Shown piece after piece: positions 10,401-21,117 of a stretch of DNA of 64,000 nt. Each line of letters begins with the position of its first letter. Within the stretch, counting starts at the first letter, position 1. Source of the DNA: Mycolicibacter sp. MU0083. GTDB lineage: Bacteria; Actinomycetota; Actinomycetes; Mycobacteriales; Mycobacteriaceae. The notes beneath the pieces were generated by a model that searched no databases, was not told where the DNA came from, and saw only the letters and a list, made by a program, of their open reading frames with translations. The stretch lies in NCBI RefSeq assembly GCF_963378075.1, contig NZ_OY726394.1:3224001-3288000 (forward strand), given 5' to 3'. Made by a program: the position numbers and the translations under genes.

Positions 10401-11070
10401 CCCGGTCCCCGTCGCCATCGATCAGCAGTGCGGGCCCACCCAGGATCGGCAGCGCGATGGGAGTCTCGTGCACCACCCCGTAGGTGTCGAGGAAGCGTCG
10501 TAGCGCGTCCTCGGTCACCGGGTCGATCCGGCGGGCCGGATCATCGTCCGGACCGACCGGGCGAACGGCCGCGGGTGTCGTCCCGGTCCCGACCCGGGCC
10601 GAGCCGAACAGCGGATCACCGGGGCGGCGGTGCCACATCCTGGGTCCGCCGGCGATCAGCCACAACGTGTCCGGGTCGGGGTGCGACCAGCACAGGAACG
10701 CCCGCTGCCCCTCGGCGGCACGACGAACCGTACCGCGCACAGTCGCCAAATAGCCCAGGTATTTCTCCCTGGATTGATCGATATCGTTGCCGCGAAACCG
10801 TTCTCGTCCGTGGACTGCGGCGGCGCCGGCGGAGGCGAGCAGCATCAGCGGGAACAGCCCGAACATCGGGCTACGGCCGGCCGCCCCGGCCGAGCGGTAC
10901 AGGAACACGGTCACGCCCAGCATCGCCGCCGCCATGACGACCGGGATCATCCGCGTCAACATTGCCCGGCCGTCGTTCGGGTCCACCGATGGTGGTGCCG
11001 CGACGGCGATTTCGGTCGGCATCGGGGACGTCGGCGGGCTCTCGTTCGGCACGACACCGGTCATCGGCAC
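7477..11070 (-). CDS. eccC4: ESX-4 secretion ATPase EccC4
   Basis: Membrane-anchored FtsK/SpoIIIE-type motor of ESX-4. Two membrane segments (~39-58, ~70-87) precede a degenerate domain and three ATPase domains with P-loops GATGSGKS (427-434), GAPQSGKT (748-755) and GDNECGKT (999-1006). Walker B of the first is LLIVVDE near 535. All three domains are on one 1197-residue chain, as in other EccC4, not split into Ca/Cb. Substrate tails are expected to bind the last domain. It is transcribed leftward, divergent from eccD4, with about 110 bases between them. Confidence 0.95.
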   Translation of the reverse strand: MPMTGVVPNESPPTSPMPTEIAVAAPPSVDPNDGRAMLTRMIPVVMAAAMLGVTVFLYRSAGAAGRSPMFGLFPLMLLASAGAAAVHGRERFRGNDIDQSREKYLGYLATVRGTVRRAAEGQRAFLCWSHPDPDTLWLIAGGPRMWHRRPGDPLFGSARVGTGTTPAAVRPVGPDDDPARRIDPVTEDALRRFLDTYGVVHETPIALPILGGPALLIDGDGDRARGLARALICQLAALHGPETLLIAAVPGDRPAEWDWLKWLPHHQHPSATDAAGPSRLSYPDPATAEHDLSGRRAVLVSDDATGLRVAEVGVRAPIRRLQLTATTLSDAAGLSCRTDALSRADALVCARRLAAYRSEDRGASGRGWAGLMGITDIERFDPAARWADAPGRRLCVPIGIDDRGDPVELDLREAAEQGSGPHGLCIGATGSGKSEFLRTLILGLATRHSPDDLNFILVDFKGGATFLGFEAARHVAAVITNLAAEAALVERMHDALSGELHRRQELLRAAGATGIRAYVRARGTGQPQLPTLPALLIVVDEFSELLHQHPDFLDTFVAIGRLGRSLGVHLLLASQRLDEGRLRGLEAHLSYRVCLKTMSAAESRIVLGTGDAHELPNSPGLGYLRTADGAIRRFQTAYVSGPCPSAPPAGVRPVPFTAAPSGAIERTAATSERTVFHAMLQKICGHGARAREIWLAPLGDSPELGSLLEDRYPELTVPIGVVDRPFDQRRTPLSVRLGGAEGHLAVVGAPQSGKTTALRTLIAALSATHDASRINFYCLDFGGGGLSSVGGLPQVGAVADRGNPDLVRRIVAELGAVLARREAGRPGRHGADGDADPDIFLVIDGWAGLCREFEVESAVVALAAHGLSHGVHIVLSAARWADVRPALRDLIGTRIELRLGDPAESELDRRQAQRVPADRPGRGLTRDGMHMLVARPQGCEPLRHPGGVVAAPIRPLPTRVDRAGLVTTVGTAPALGIDERALEVVAVDFQRQPHLIILGDNECGKTSVLRTLCRELVRANTTEQARLLVVDYRRGLLDAVPPEHLAGYAVSAAALTALLPGWIEMLAGRMPGADVSVQRLRDRSWWSGPHLYVVVDDYDLVAATAGNPLAPLLDYLPHAGDLGLHLVVARRSGGVARSMYEPILATLQDLGAMRLMMSTDPADCPPGPARPRVLPPGRGTLITRADGERLIQVAWEP

Positions 11071-11178
11071 ACCGTAGGCAGGACCGATTCCCCCGGCAAG
11101 TCAGCTGTGGACAACCGAAAGCAGCCGGCGCCCGGGCGCAGTAATGTGCGGCCCAATCGCGCCGAAAGGGGAACGGAC

Positions 11179-12348
11179 GTGTCGAATTCGGACTCCGGTA
11201 TGCGCCGGGTCGCGGTGCACTCCGAGACCGCGCACGCGGATCTGGCGCTGCCGTCGCATCTTCCGGTGGCGACGTTGATCGCATCACTCACCGAACTGCT
11301 GCCGTTGCCATCGGATGCAGATGTGCTGCGCCCCTATCGGATCGGCAGGCCCGGCCATCGGCCGCTGGACGGGTCGAAGACCCTGGCCCAGCAGGACGTC
11401 GGCGATGGGGCGGTGCTGATGCTCAGCCGCCGGGAATGGCCGGCTCCGCGACTGCGGTGCGATGATCCGGCCGAGCGGGCCGCGACGGCGATAGCCGATG
11501 CGGCATACCCCTGGGGCACAGTCCCGCGGCGGCTGACCGCGGCCGCGGCGGTGACCGTCCTGGCGGGGGTCGCCGGATTCGTCGCGATACCGGGCGGGCC
11601 CGGTGCTCCGCACGCACTGGTGGGCACCGCTGCGGCGGGGACGGCGGCCCTGCTGGCCGTGCCGTCGTGCAACTGCACCGCTACGGTGCGCACGACCTTG
11701 TGCTGTCTGGCCGGACTGGCGGTGCTGGCGGCGGTGGCGGGAACGGTGGTCGCGCTGACCGGCATTCCGCTGTCGTGCTGCGGCGCGGTGGCGACCGTCG
11801 CCGGAATCGTCGTGCTGCGTGCGGCGGGCCGGATCGCGGCGGCGGTGACCGGGCTGGCTCGCCTGCGGGATGCCGTGGTGGCGCCGGTGCGCGCGGCGCA
11901 CGACGTCCTGACCGGCCTGGTGGTCGGGGCGGCGGCGCTGGTGCCGTCGGGCGTGGCCGTGGCGGCCACCGCGGCGGGATCGGCACCGGCGCCCCGCATG
12001 GTCACCGTGGCGTTTGCGGCGTCTGCCGCTGCGGCGATAACGCTTCGGGCCCGGTCGCACCGCGACGGTGTGCAGGTCGCCGCGCTGATCACCGGCGGTG
12101 CCGTCACGGCGGGCATCGCCGTGCTGACGGCGGCCGTCGCCGCGCCGCCCCTCTACTCGGCGGCCGTCGCCGTACTGCTCGCCGGTACCGCCGTCGGGGC
12201 GGGATTCTCCGAGACCGCGCCACCGCCGCTGCTGCGTCGCTGCGGTGAGATGCTGGAGAGTGCGGCGTTGAGTTCGGCACTGCCGCTGATGTTCTGGTTG
12301 TGCGGAATCTACCGGGCCGTCGGTGATCTCGTCCTGGTCCGGTCGTGA
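11179..12348 (+). CDS. eccD4: ESX-4 membrane channel protein EccD4
   Basis: Starts with a ubiquitin-like domain (~10-85, ending VGDGAVLMLSRRE) followed by about nine hydrophobic segments between residues 115 and 389, the pattern of the EccD component that lines the ESX membrane complex. GTG 11179 is chosen from the ubiquitin-fold N-terminus and the AAAGGGGAA site. At 389 residues it is clearly shorter than the ~467 I recall for Rv3448, and I count fewer than the usual eleven membrane segments; the middle of the protein appears reduced. Stop overlaps the mycP4 start (GTGA). Confidence 0.88.
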   Translation: MSNSDSGMRRVAVHSETAHADLALPSHLPVATLIASLTELLPLPSDADVLRPYRIGRPGHRPLDGSKTLAQQDVGDGAVLMLSRREWPAPRLRCDDPAERAATAIADAAYPWGTVPRRLTAAAAVTVLAGVAGFVAIPGGPGAPHALVGTAAAGTAALLAVPSCNCTATVRTTLCCLAGLAVLAAVAGTVVALTGIPLSCCGAVATVAGIVVLRAAGRIAAAVTGLARLRDAVVAPVRAAHDVLTGLVVGAAALVPSGVAVAATAAGSAPAPRMVTVAFAASAAAAITLRARSHRDGVQVAALITGGAVTAGIAVLTAAVAAPPLYSAAVAVLLAGTAVGAGFSETAPPPLLRRCGEMLESAALSSALPLMFWLCGIYRAVGDLVLVRS

Positions 12349-13646
12349 GCACCCGCCGCAGCGCCCGGTTGGCGACGGTGGTTCTGCTGCTGGCGTCGAC
12401 GGCGTGGTCGCCGCCGGCGAACGCCGTCGCACCGCCCCCGGTGGACCGCACCCGGTTGCCGGCCGCCACCCGACCCGCGCCGGCGGCACCCACCGTGCAG
12501 CGCGAGGTATGCACCGTCCCGTCCCGGGAATCCGGACCGCCGCCGACCCAACTGGACGGGTTGGACCTGCCGGCGGTGTGGGCGCTCACCCGCGGCGCGG
12601 GCCAGCGGGTCGCGGTGATCGACACCGGTGTCGCCGCGCACCGCAGGCTGCCCGGCCTGGTCGGCGGTGGCGATTACGTGGCAGGCGGCGACGGTACGCA
12701 GGATTGCGACGGGCACGGCACACTGGTGGCCGGAATCATCGCGGCAACACCGGATCCGGTGGCGGATCGGTTCAGCGGCGTGGCACCGCAGGCCACCGTG
12801 ATCGGTATCCGGCAGACCAGTGCCCGCTTCGGCACCGCCCACGGAACCGGTGGGGTCGGCGATGTCGACACCCTGGCCAGGGCGGTGCGTACCGCCGCGG
12901 ATCTGGGCGCCTCGGTGATCAACATCTCCGCGGTGGCCTGTCGGCCCGAAGGCGCCGGCCTCGACGACAGAGCGCTCGGCGCCGCACTCGCCTATGCCGT
13001 CGAGGTCAAGAACAGTGTGATCGTCACGGCGGCGGGAAACTCCGGTGCGGAGTGCGGCACCGACGGCCCGCCGATCGTGACACCGGCCTGGTACGACGAC
13101 TACGTGCTGACCGTCGGATCGGTCGATGCCGGCGGTGCCCCGTCGGCCTTCACGCTGCCCAGCGCCTGGGTGGACGTGGCCGCTCCCGGGGAGGCCGTGC
13201 TGTCGCTGAGCACGGTCGGCGATGCGATGGCCGACACCCTGGACGGTGCGCCGATCGGCGGCACCAGTTTCGCCGCACCGGTGGTCAGTGGTCTGGCCGC
13301 GCTGATCCGCTCTCGGCACCCGGACTGGACACCGCGACAGGTGATGGACCGGATCACCGCCACCGCCCATCACCCGCCCGGCGGCCGTGACGATTTCGTC
13401 GGCGCCGGTGTGATCGACCCGCTCGCCGCGGTCAGCGCAGCACCCGCGTCCCCGCCGCACCGCGCCCCACCGCCGCCGACGCCGACCGGCCCGCCGGCGC
13501 CCGCTGCCGACACCGGATCGAGCGGTTTGCGCGCCGCGGTCGCCGGAATCGCGGGCCTGCTGACGTTGTTGGCGGCGGTGCTGATCGGCCGGGCGGTCAC
13601 GGCGCCGGGACGACGTCGCGGGCCAACAGTGCCTGATCCCGACTGA
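12345..13646 (+). CDS. mycP4: Mycosin MycP4, subtilisin-like ESX-4 protease
   Basis: Membrane-anchored subtilase required for ESX function. It has a signal peptide (1-27, ending ANA), catalytic Asp93 in AVIDTG, His124 in DGHGT, Asn232 in AAGNSG and Ser308 in GGTSFAAP, a Pro-rich linker and one C-terminal membrane helix (~402-422), the canonical mycosin plan. GTG 12345 overlaps the eccD4 stop by 4 bases. Its last 50 bases overlap the end of convergent eccB4. Confidence 0.95.
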   Translation: MSTRRSARLATVVLLLASTAWSPPANAVAPPPVDRTRLPAATRPAPAAPTVQREVCTVPSRESGPPPTQLDGLDLPAVWALTRGAGQRVAVIDTGVAAHRRLPGLVGGGDYVAGGDGTQDCDGHGTLVAGIIAATPDPVADRFSGVAPQATVIGIRQTSARFGTAHGTGGVGDVDTLARAVRTAADLGASVINISAVACRPEGAGLDDRALGAALAYAVEVKNSVIVTAAGNSGAECGTDGPPIVTPAWYDDYVLTVGSVDAGGAPSAFTLPSAWVDVAAPGEAVLSLSTVGDAMADTLDGAPIGGTSFAAPVVSGLAALIRSRHPDWTPRQVMDRITATAHHPPGGRDDFVGAGVIDPLAAVSAAPASPPHRAPPPPTPTGPPAPAADTGSSGLRAAVAGIAGLLTLLAAVLIGRAVTAPGRRRGPTVPDPD

Positions 13647-14691
13647 GGCGGGGACCCGCCGGGAGGCCGGCCAGCATCGCCCACGGTGCCCGGGTCGGCG
13701 TGGCGGGCAGGCCCAGACTGCGTGCCGCCTCGTAGTCGCCGATGGTGAACCGCACGCCGCTGTCGGCGATCAGATAGCCCGCGCCGCTTACCTGCCCGGC
13801 ACTGTCGGCAGCCCGCACGTAGGCGATCCGGCCGGGCGGCAGATAGACGCCGTCGAGGGCGGGGCCGGGGCCGTCGGCCTGCGCCAGTGCGGTCACCGCC
13901 GCGGGCTCCGGTAGGCCACTGCCGTTCGACACGGTGACGCGGTCCGGGGCGTCGGCGCGCCAGTGCACGCAGAACCGCGCGGACAACGCGGGCATGCGGG
14001 GGGCGGTGTCCGGCATGCCTGCCGATGCGGCTTCGGGGATGGCGTTGAGCAGCAGTGCCGAGACCGGCCGCACACCGGGGTCGTCCCCACCGGGGTCCCC
14101 CGGGGCCACCGCGACCCGTCGCCCGCCGCGGATCAACTGGACCGCCCCGGCCTCGGCGCGGACCGGTATCGCCGCCTGCGGGTCGAGGATCCCCGCCTCG
14201 GACGGATCGGCGCCGACGAGCAGGGTCGTCCCCGCCGGCCCGTCGCACAACGACCAGGTGACGGTGTCGGGCACGGCGGTCCCGAGCACGCCCGGAGCAC
14301 CGGGTATGCCCAGGGGTGGGCCGCGGCGGGCCCGGCCGACGGCCCCGGTGTCGACCGGACGAGGCTCGACGGCACCGGCGATGAGCCGGGCCGACGCCAG
14401 GTTGAGCACCGGGTGCACCGTGTCCCGGACCCGGACGTACAACGCACCGGTGGCCCGGTCCAGCACGAGGGGCGCGTCGGGGATGCCGGAGCGGGGATGC
14501 ACGGCCGCCAGTAGCGCGGCAACGGCGGTGACGATCAAGGCCGCCACCGCACCGCGGCCCAGGGCCCCGCGGCCCGGCGTCGGGTCCGGTGTCGCCCGGC
14601 CGCACCGCAGGGCACGCTCCATCCGGGCGGCATGGAAGCGCTGCGCGCTGACCTGCAACCGTGTCGTGGTTCGCCCCGCGAATTCAGCCAT
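13597..14691 (-). CDS. eccB4: ESX-4 membrane protein EccB4 (short form)
   Basis: Begins with the EccB cytosolic stretch TTTRLQVSAQRFHAARMERAL, one membrane helix (~46-64), then the periplasmic domain (PDAPLVLDRATGALYVRV, NLASARLI, the GYLIADSGVRFTI block). At 364 residues it is about 100 shorter than the ~470 of Rv3450c as I recall, so some of the periplasmic repeats are reduced. It converges with mycP4 with a 50-base overlap and is divergent from the cutinase gene at 14793. Confidence 0.92.
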   Translation of the reverse strand: MAEFAGRTTTRLQVSAQRFHAARMERALRCGRATPDPTPGRGALGRGAVAALIVTAVAALLAAVHPRSGIPDAPLVLDRATGALYVRVRDTVHPVLNLASARLIAGAVEPRPVDTGAVGRARRGPPLGIPGAPGVLGTAVPDTVTWSLCDGPAGTTLLVGADPSEAGILDPQAAIPVRAEAGAVQLIRGGRRVAVAPGDPGGDDPGVRPVSALLLNAIPEAASAGMPDTAPRMPALSARFCVHWRADAPDRVTVSNGSGLPEPAAVTALAQADGPGPALDGVYLPPGRIAYVRAADSAGQVSGAGYLIADSGVRFTIGDYEAARSLGLPATPTRAPWAMLAGLPAGPRLSRDQALLARDVVPAP

Positions 14692-14792
14692 CTCTCCCCG
14701 CCGTGGTGTGACGCCGAGGCTAATCCGGCGGCCACGTGATCTGTCTCCGGTTGTCCACAGGGTTGCCGGTAGCGATCTCGGGTTTGGGTAAC

Positions 14793-15467
14793 ATGCCGGT
14801 CATGCGTTGTGTTCGATCGAGCAGCCTTTTCTCCGCGACATTGCTGGCTGGCGCACTGCTGGCCCTGCCGGCAGCGGCCCCGGAGCTCACTCCGAAGGCC
14901 TCCGCCTATGACTGTCCCGACGTCGAGGTGATCTTCGCCCGCGGCACCAGCGAGCCGCCGGGCGTCGGCCGGGTCGGGCGCGCCCTGATCGACTCGCTGC
15001 GTCAGCAGACCTCGAAGCGGGTCGACGAGTATGCGGTCAACTACCCCGCCGGCCGACTCCAGCTGGGCGGCGGCGACGGCGCCAACGACGTGATCCGTCG
15101 CGTCAAGGACGCCGCCAATGTCTGTCCGGACACTCAGTTGGTGTTGGGCGGCTATTCGCAGGGCGCGTCGGTGATCGACATCGTCACCGGAACTCCGGTC
15201 GGTGGAATCAGCTGGGGCAACGCACTGCCCGCCGAGTACGCCGACCAGGTGGTAGCGGTGACGACGTTCGGCAATGCCGCGGTGCGCGCCGGCGGCCCGA
15301 TCAGCGCGCAGAGCGCCCTGTTCGGTTCCAAGGCCCTCGACCTGTGTAACCCGGGCGACCCGATCTGCCACGAGGGTCCGGGTAACGAGTGGGTCGACCA
15401 CACCGACGGCTACATTCCGGCCCTGACCAGCCAGGCGGCGAACTTCATCGCCGGCCGACTGCGCTGA
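14793..15467 (+). CDS. Secreted cutinase-family serine hydrolase (Cut3-like)
   Basis: Signal peptide (1-~33), then a cutinase fold beginning YDCPDVEVIFARGTSEPPGVG. Nucleophile elbow GGYSQGAS; the Asp and His of the triad are expected in CNPGDPIC and DHTDGYIP near the end; the four cysteines for two disulfides are present. At 224 residues it is typical. ATG 14793 (MPVMRC) is the likely start; ATG 14802 is an alternative. In M. tuberculosis the genes after eccB4 are cut3 and cut4 (Rv3451, Rv3452). Mycobacterial members are mostly lipid esterases or phospholipases, so true cutin hydrolysis is not implied. Confidence 0.88.
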   Translation: MPVMRCVRSSSLFSATLLAGALLALPAAAPELTPKASAYDCPDVEVIFARGTSEPPGVGRVGRALIDSLRQQTSKRVDEYAVNYPAGRLQLGGGDGANDVIRRVKDAANVCPDTQLVLGGYSQGASVIDIVTGTPVGGISWGNALPAEYADQVVAVTTFGNAAVRAGGPISAQSALFGSKALDLCNPGDPICHEGPGNEWVDHTDGYIPALTSQAANFIAGRLR

Positions 15468-15525
15468 CCTGCGGCGATACGCTTAGTTAGCTCATCAATT
15501 CTTCTTTTCGCTACTATCGTTTCCC

Positions 15526-16161
15526 GTGAAGGCATACCGCATCCTGGCGGCCGGAGCCGCCACCGCAGCGCTGCTGATCAATCCGACCCCGTCGACGATG
15601 GCGACGGCCTCGGCCGACGGCTGCCCGGACGTCGAAGTCGTCTTCGCCCGCGGCACCAGCGAACCCCCGGGGCTGGGCCGGGTCGGCGACGGCCTGGTCA
15701 ACGCCCTGCGGGCCCGGACGTCCCGCTCGGTGGGCGCCTACGCGGTGAACTATCCGGCCACCTATGACTTCGGCCGGGCCGCCGACGGCGCCAACGACGC
15801 CAGCGGCCATGTGATGTGGATGATGGAGAACTGCCCCGGTACCCGTTTGGTGCTCGGCGGGTACTCCCAGGGCGCGGCGATCATCGACATCATCGCCGCG
15901 GCACCGGTGCCGGGCTTCGGCTTCACCGCGCCGTTGCCGCCCCAGGCGGCCGACCACGTCGCGGCGGTCGCGGTGTTCGGCAATCCGTCGAACAAGCTCG
16001 GGCAGCCGCTGACCAACAGCCCGGTGTACGGGTTCAAGACCATCGACCTGTGCACCGACGGGGATCCGGTCTGCTCACCGGGCCGCAACTTCGCCGCCCA
16101 CTCCGGCTACACCCCCGGGATGACCAATCAGGCGGCCGGGTTCGTCGCCGGCCTGCTGTAG
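15526..16161 (+). CDS. Secreted cutinase-family serine hydrolase (Cut4-like)
   Basis: A 211-residue paralogue of the upstream gene: signal peptide (1-~31, ending TASA), CPDVEVVFARGTSEPPG, elbow GGYSQGAA, and a C-terminal CTDGDPVCSPGRNFAAHSGY block holding the Asp and His. GTG 15526 gives the signal peptide start VKAYRILAAG. It is 58 bases after the first hydrolase, so they may be co-transcribed. Tandem duplication of this family beside ESX-4 is conserved in M. tuberculosis. Confidence 0.88.
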   Translation: MKAYRILAAGAATAALLINPTPSTMATASADGCPDVEVVFARGTSEPPGLGRVGDGLVNALRARTSRSVGAYAVNYPATYDFGRAADGANDASGHVMWMMENCPGTRLVLGGYSQGAAIIDIIAAAPVPGFGFTAPLPPQAADHVAAVAVFGNPSNKLGQPLTNSPVYGFKTIDLCTDGDPVCSPGRNFAAHSGYTPGMTNQAAGFVAGLL

Positions 16162-16183
16162 CACAAACGCCCCCACCGGCGAC

Positions 16184-16240
16184 CGTGCGTGTCTGTACGC
16201 CGACACGCCGCGATAGCCGTACAACCGTGCACGCTCACGC
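16184..16240. repeat. Dispersed nested palindromic element, copy B
   Basis: GCGTGTC-N8-GACACGC inverted repeat followed by a GTACAA segment and CGTGCACGCTC, whose end is complementary to the left flank. It sits between the convergent cut4-like gene and truA. Confidence 0.65.
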
Positions 16241-16255
16241 AGGCGCCCGAAACGG

Positions 16256-17089
16256 TCAGCCGGGCTTACGGAGATCCCGGGTGATCAGGATGCGCGCCCC
16301 GAGCTGATCGTCCGGCGGATAGTCGACCCCGACCAGGCTCAGCCCGCGGGCCGGGGCGGCGGTGAAATCACTGGAGCGACGGTCCGCATGCAGCAGATCG
16401 GCACACCACGCGGCGTCGCGCCGATGCTCGCCCACGGCCAAAACCGCGCCGACCAGCGAACGCACCATCGACCAGCAGAACGCATCTGCGCTGACGTGGG
16501 CGGTGATCAGATCGCCGTCCCGGACCCAGTCGAAGCGCTGCAGTTCGCGGATGGTCGTCGCGCCCTCGCGATGACGGCAGAACGCCGCGAAGTCATGCAG
16601 ACCCACCAGATGCCGTGACGCCTCGGCCATCGCGTCGACGTCCAGCGGACGCGACCAGGCGGTGACGTAGCGGGCCGACTGCGGCAGCACCCCGTAGGGC
16701 GCGGTCGACAGCCGATAGGCGTAATGGCGCCGCAGCGCGGAGAAGCGCGCATCGAAGTCGGCGACGGTACGCCGGATCGCCAGCACCCGGACGTCGTCGG
16801 GCAGGAAGCGCGCCAATCTCCGGGTCAGCGCCAGGAATTCCGGCTCGCCGTCCCGCCGGGTCCGGGAGTACGCATGCTGCAACGCCGACGTCGGGACATC
16901 GAGGTGGGCGACCTGCCCGGTGGCATGCACCCCGGTGTCGGTACGCCCCGCCGCGAACAACCGCATCGGAACGCGGAACACGGTCGTCAGAGCCTCATCG
17001 AGGACTCCGGCGACCGTGCGCTGTCCCGCTTGAACCGCCCAGCCGGCGAATTCGGTGCCGTCATAGGCGATGTCGAGCCGAAGCCTCAC
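16256..17089 (-). CDS. truA: tRNA pseudouridine(38-40) synthase
   Basis: TruA modifies U38-U40 in tRNA anticodon arms. The 277-residue protein begins [20 protein letters not shown] and has the catalytic aspartate in [11 protein letters not shown], plus the C-terminal [17 protein letters not shown] block. GTG 17089 is used because the family motif starts there and extension upstream would run into rplQ with an improbable Arg/Pro-rich tail. It is 16 bases downstream of rplQ, last gene of the rpoA operon. Confidence 0.95.
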   Translation of the reverse strand: MRLRLDIAYDGTEFAGWAVQAGQRTVAGVLDEALTTVFRVPMRLFAAGRTDTGVHATGQVAHLDVPTSALQHAYSRTRRDGEPEFLALTRRLARFLPDDVRVLAIRRTVADFDARFSALRRHYAYRLSTAPYGVLPQSARYVTAWSRPLDVDAMAEASRHLVGLHDFAAFCRHREGATTIRELQRFDWVRDGDLITAHVSADAFCWSMVRSLVGAVLAVGEHRRDAAWCADLLHADRRSSDFTAAPARGLSLVGVDYPPDDQLGARILITRDLRKPG

Positions 17090-17105
17090 GACTTCGGCGT
17101 TGCCG

Positions 17106-17636
17106 TCAGGACTCGTCGGTGCCCTCGGTGGACTCGCCGGTCTCGGCAGCGTCGGTGCTCTCGGCAGCCTGCTCCTCGACCTTCTCCTCCTCGGCCGGCT
17201 TGGCGGTCGCCTCGGCCTTGGCCGCCTTCTCCGCCTTGGCCGCAGCACGGCGGGCGCGGTCGGCCTCGTTGACCACCGTCTTCTCCCGGACCAGCTCGAT
17301 CACGGCCATCGGGGCGTTGTCACCCTTGCGCGACTCGACCTTGATGATCCGGGTGTAGCCACCGTTGCGGTCCGCGAAGTGCGGGGCGATCTCGGCGAAC
17401 AGCGAGTGCACCACGTCCTTGTCGCGGATCTTCTTCATCACCTCACGCCGGTTGTGCAGCGTGCCCTTCTTGGCGTGGGTGATCAGCTTCTCGGCGTAAG
17501 GACGCAACGCCCGGGCCTTCGGCTCGGTCGTCTTGATCCGACCGTGGGTGAACAGCGACGTCGCCAGGTTGGCCAGCAGCGCTTGCTGGTGCGAAGACGA
17601 ACCGCCGAAACGGGCACCCTTGGTGGGCTTGGACAT
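17106..17636 (-). CDS. rplQ: 50S ribosomal protein L17
   Basis: The ~120-residue L17 core ([25 protein letters not shown]) is followed by a ~55-residue Ala/Glu-rich acidic tail typical of mycobacteria, giving 176 residues. The tail is low complexity and probably disordered. It lies 75 bases after rpoA in the same direction. Confidence 0.97.
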   Translation of the reverse strand: MSKPTKGARFGGSSSHQQALLANLATSLFTHGRIKTTEPKARALRPYAEKLITHAKKGTLHNRREVMKKIRDKDVVHSLFAEIAPHFADRNGGYTRIIKVESRKGDNAPMAVIELVREKTVVNEADRARRAAAKAEKAAKAEATAKPAEEEKVEEQAAESTDAAETGESTEGTDES

Positions 17637-17711
17637 TGCGACTTCTCCTAAATGGGGCCGACCCCCGTATCAGGTAGGGCCGGGACGGCTCTCTTATCGA
17701 GAGGTTGGGCG

Positions 17712-19440
<1,729 letters not shown>

Positions 19441-19464
19441 GTTGTTTCTCCTCCTCGAACCCGA

Positions 19465-19875
19465 CTAGACGCGACGCCGCTTGGGCGGACGGCAACCGTT
19501 GTGCGGCTGCGGGGTGACGTCGGAAATGGCACCGACCTCCAGGCCCGCGGCCTGCAGCGAACGGATGGCGGTCTCGCGGCCCGAGCCCGGGCCCTTGACG
19601 AACACGTCGACCTTCTTCACGCCGTGCTCCTGCGCCTTGCGGGCGGCGTTCTCGGCGGCCAGCTGCGCGGCGAACGGGGTGGACTTACGCGAGCCCTTGA
19701 AGCCCACGTGGCCCGACGACGCCCACGCGATCACGTTGCCCTGCGGGTCGGTGATCGTCACGATGGTGTTGTTGAAGGTGCTCTTGATGTGAGCGGCACC
19801 GTGCGGGACGTTCTTCTTTTCCCGCCGCCGGGTCTTCAGACCCTTCTTGGGGCCGGTCGCTTTCTTCGGTGGCAT
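19465..19875 (-). CDS. rpsK: 30S ribosomal protein S11
   Basis: 136 residues with the S11 core [23 protein letters not shown] and the C-terminal [22 protein letters not shown]. It lies 5 bases after rpsM and 24 before rpsD. Confidence 0.98.
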   Translation of the reverse strand: MPPKKATGPKKGLKTRRREKKNVPHGAAHIKSTFNNTIVTITDPQGNVIAWASSGHVGFKGSRKSTPFAAQLAAENAARKAQEHGVKKVDVFVKGPGSGRETAIRSLQAAGLEVGAISDVTPQPHNGCRPPKRRRV

Positions 19876-19880
19876 GACGG

Positions 19881-20255
19881 TTACCTGGCCTTCTTCTTAC
19901 CGGCGATGGTGCGCTTCGGGCCCTTGCGGGTACGCGCGTTGGTCTTGGTCCGCTGGCCGCGCACCGGCAGACCGCGACGGTGCCGCAGACCCTGGTAGCA
20001 GCCGATTTCGATCTTGCGACGGATGTCCGCCTGCACCTCGCGGCGCAGGTCGCCCTCAACCTTCAGGTTGCGCTCGATGTAGTCACGCAACTGGGTGAGC
20101 TGGTCGTCGGTGAGGTCCTTGCTGCGCTGGTCCTTGTCGATACCGGTCGCGGCCAGGATTTCGTTGGAGCGGGTACGGCCGATGCCGTAGATATAGGTCA
20201 GCGCGATCTCCATGCGCTTATCGCGCGGCAGGTCGACGCCCACAAGTCGAGCCAT
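19881..20255 (-). CDS. rpsM: 30S ribosomal protein S13
   Basis: 124 residues, [26 protein letters not shown], with the basic tail [26 protein letters not shown] that touches the A/P sites. First gene of the rpsM-rpoA run; 183 bases separate it from rpmJ. Confidence 0.98.
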   Translation of the reverse strand: MARLVGVDLPRDKRMEIALTYIYGIGRTRSNEILAATGIDKDQRSKDLTDDQLTQLRDYIERNLKVEGDLRREVQADIRRKIEIGCYQGLRHRRGLPVRGQRTKTNARTRKGPKRTIAGKKKAR

Positions 20256-20351
20256 GGGGGCATGCCCCTTTCATCATCGTTACGGAGGTTGTGATCCCAG
20301 CCCGTTCCCGGCGAGTAAAGATCCGGGGCCCGGCCTCCGATCCGGGCGTGT

Positions 20352-20372
20352 GTGAACGGCCTATCCGTTCAC
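20352..20372 (-). other. Small hairpin in the rpmJ-rpsM gap
   Basis: GTGAACGG and CCGTTCAC pair perfectly over 8 bases with a CCTAT loop, in the 183-base gap before rpsM. It is an unusually long gap for this operon and may hold an internal promoter or leader; no promoter is clear to me. Confidence 0.35.
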
Positions 20373-20438
20373 TGGTACTGGGAGGTCTGCATTCAGTTGT
20401 GGCTGGTGCCCGGCCGACGCCGCGCTAGCGGTCGCCGG

Positions 20439-20552
20439 TTAGCCCTGGCGCTGCTTGTGGCGCGGGTCCGGGCAGATCACCATGACCCGGCCGTGCCGAC
20501 GGATCACCCTGCACTTGTCGCAGATCGGCTTGACGCTGGGGTTGACCTTCAC
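20439..20552 (-). CDS. rpmJ: 50S ribosomal protein L36 (zinc form)
   Basis: A 37-residue protein read directly: [20 protein letters not shown] and then [17 protein letters not shown]. Cys11, Cys14, Cys27 and His32 form the zinc ribbon of C-plus L36, the version used in zinc-replete cells. GTG start at 20552, TAA stop. It lies 58 bases after infA. Confidence 0.95.
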   Translation of the reverse strand: MKVNPSVKPICDKCRVIRRHGRVMVICPDPRHKQRQG

Positions 20553-20610
20553 GGCTGCTGTGGTCCTGTTCTAATCGCTGGTTGACGTTTTTCGGGTGGC
20601 GCTTGGGGAG

Positions 20611-20832
20611 TTACTTGTACCGGTAGACGATGCGTCCGCGGGACAGGTCGTAGGGCGACAGCTCCACAACCACCCGGTCCTCGGGAAGGATGCGGATGTA
20701 GTGCTGCCGCATCTTGCCGCTGATGTGGGCGAGCACCTTGTGACCGTTCTCCAGCTCAATGCGAAACATCGCATTGGGCAGGGGCTCGACCACTCGACCC
20801 TCGACCTCGATAGCACCGTCTTTTTTGGCCAT
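20611..20832 (-). CDS. infA: Translation initiation factor IF-1
   Basis: A 73-residue S1/OB-fold protein, [20 protein letters not shown], ending GRIVYRYK, normal for IF-1. ATG 20832 is the family start; an in-frame extension upstream is not needed. First gene of the infA-rpmJ-rpsM-rpsK-rpsD-rpoA-rplQ-truA run. Confidence 0.97.
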
Positions 20833-21117
20833 TACTCTCCGGCGATCCTCCGTGTCTGACTTACTTGCCTTGTCGCGTATGCATGCGCCCGCCACGGCGC
20901 AGCATCGACTACGACTACAAAACGTGGGCCGGTGAGAGGAGATTCCAGGTCAAGGCCGAGAATCTCAGACTGGGCACGCAAGAGTCGGCGTGAACGCCGC
21001 ACCGCCGTCCCACGATACCCGCTGAAGGGCCGGGACCAAAATCGCCGACGGTGACAGAGACGGTGACAGACTAGTGCCGGCCCGTCGCCGCCGTCGGCAT
21101 CCAGCGAGAGGACGTCC
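20833..21117. promoter_or_regulatory. Divergent intergenic region infA / LLM oxidoreductase
   Basis: A 285-base region with no gene, which must carry the leftward infA promoter and the rightward promoter of the oxidoreductase. A GTGACAGA repeat pair occurs at about 21051-21069 near the rightward start. I cannot assign -35 and -10 boxes with confidence. Confidence 0.4.

Noticed and set aside
13597..13646. Frameshift at the mycP4/eccB4 end
   Set aside because: Both frames are intact and end with normal C-termini; the 50-base overlap is convergent.
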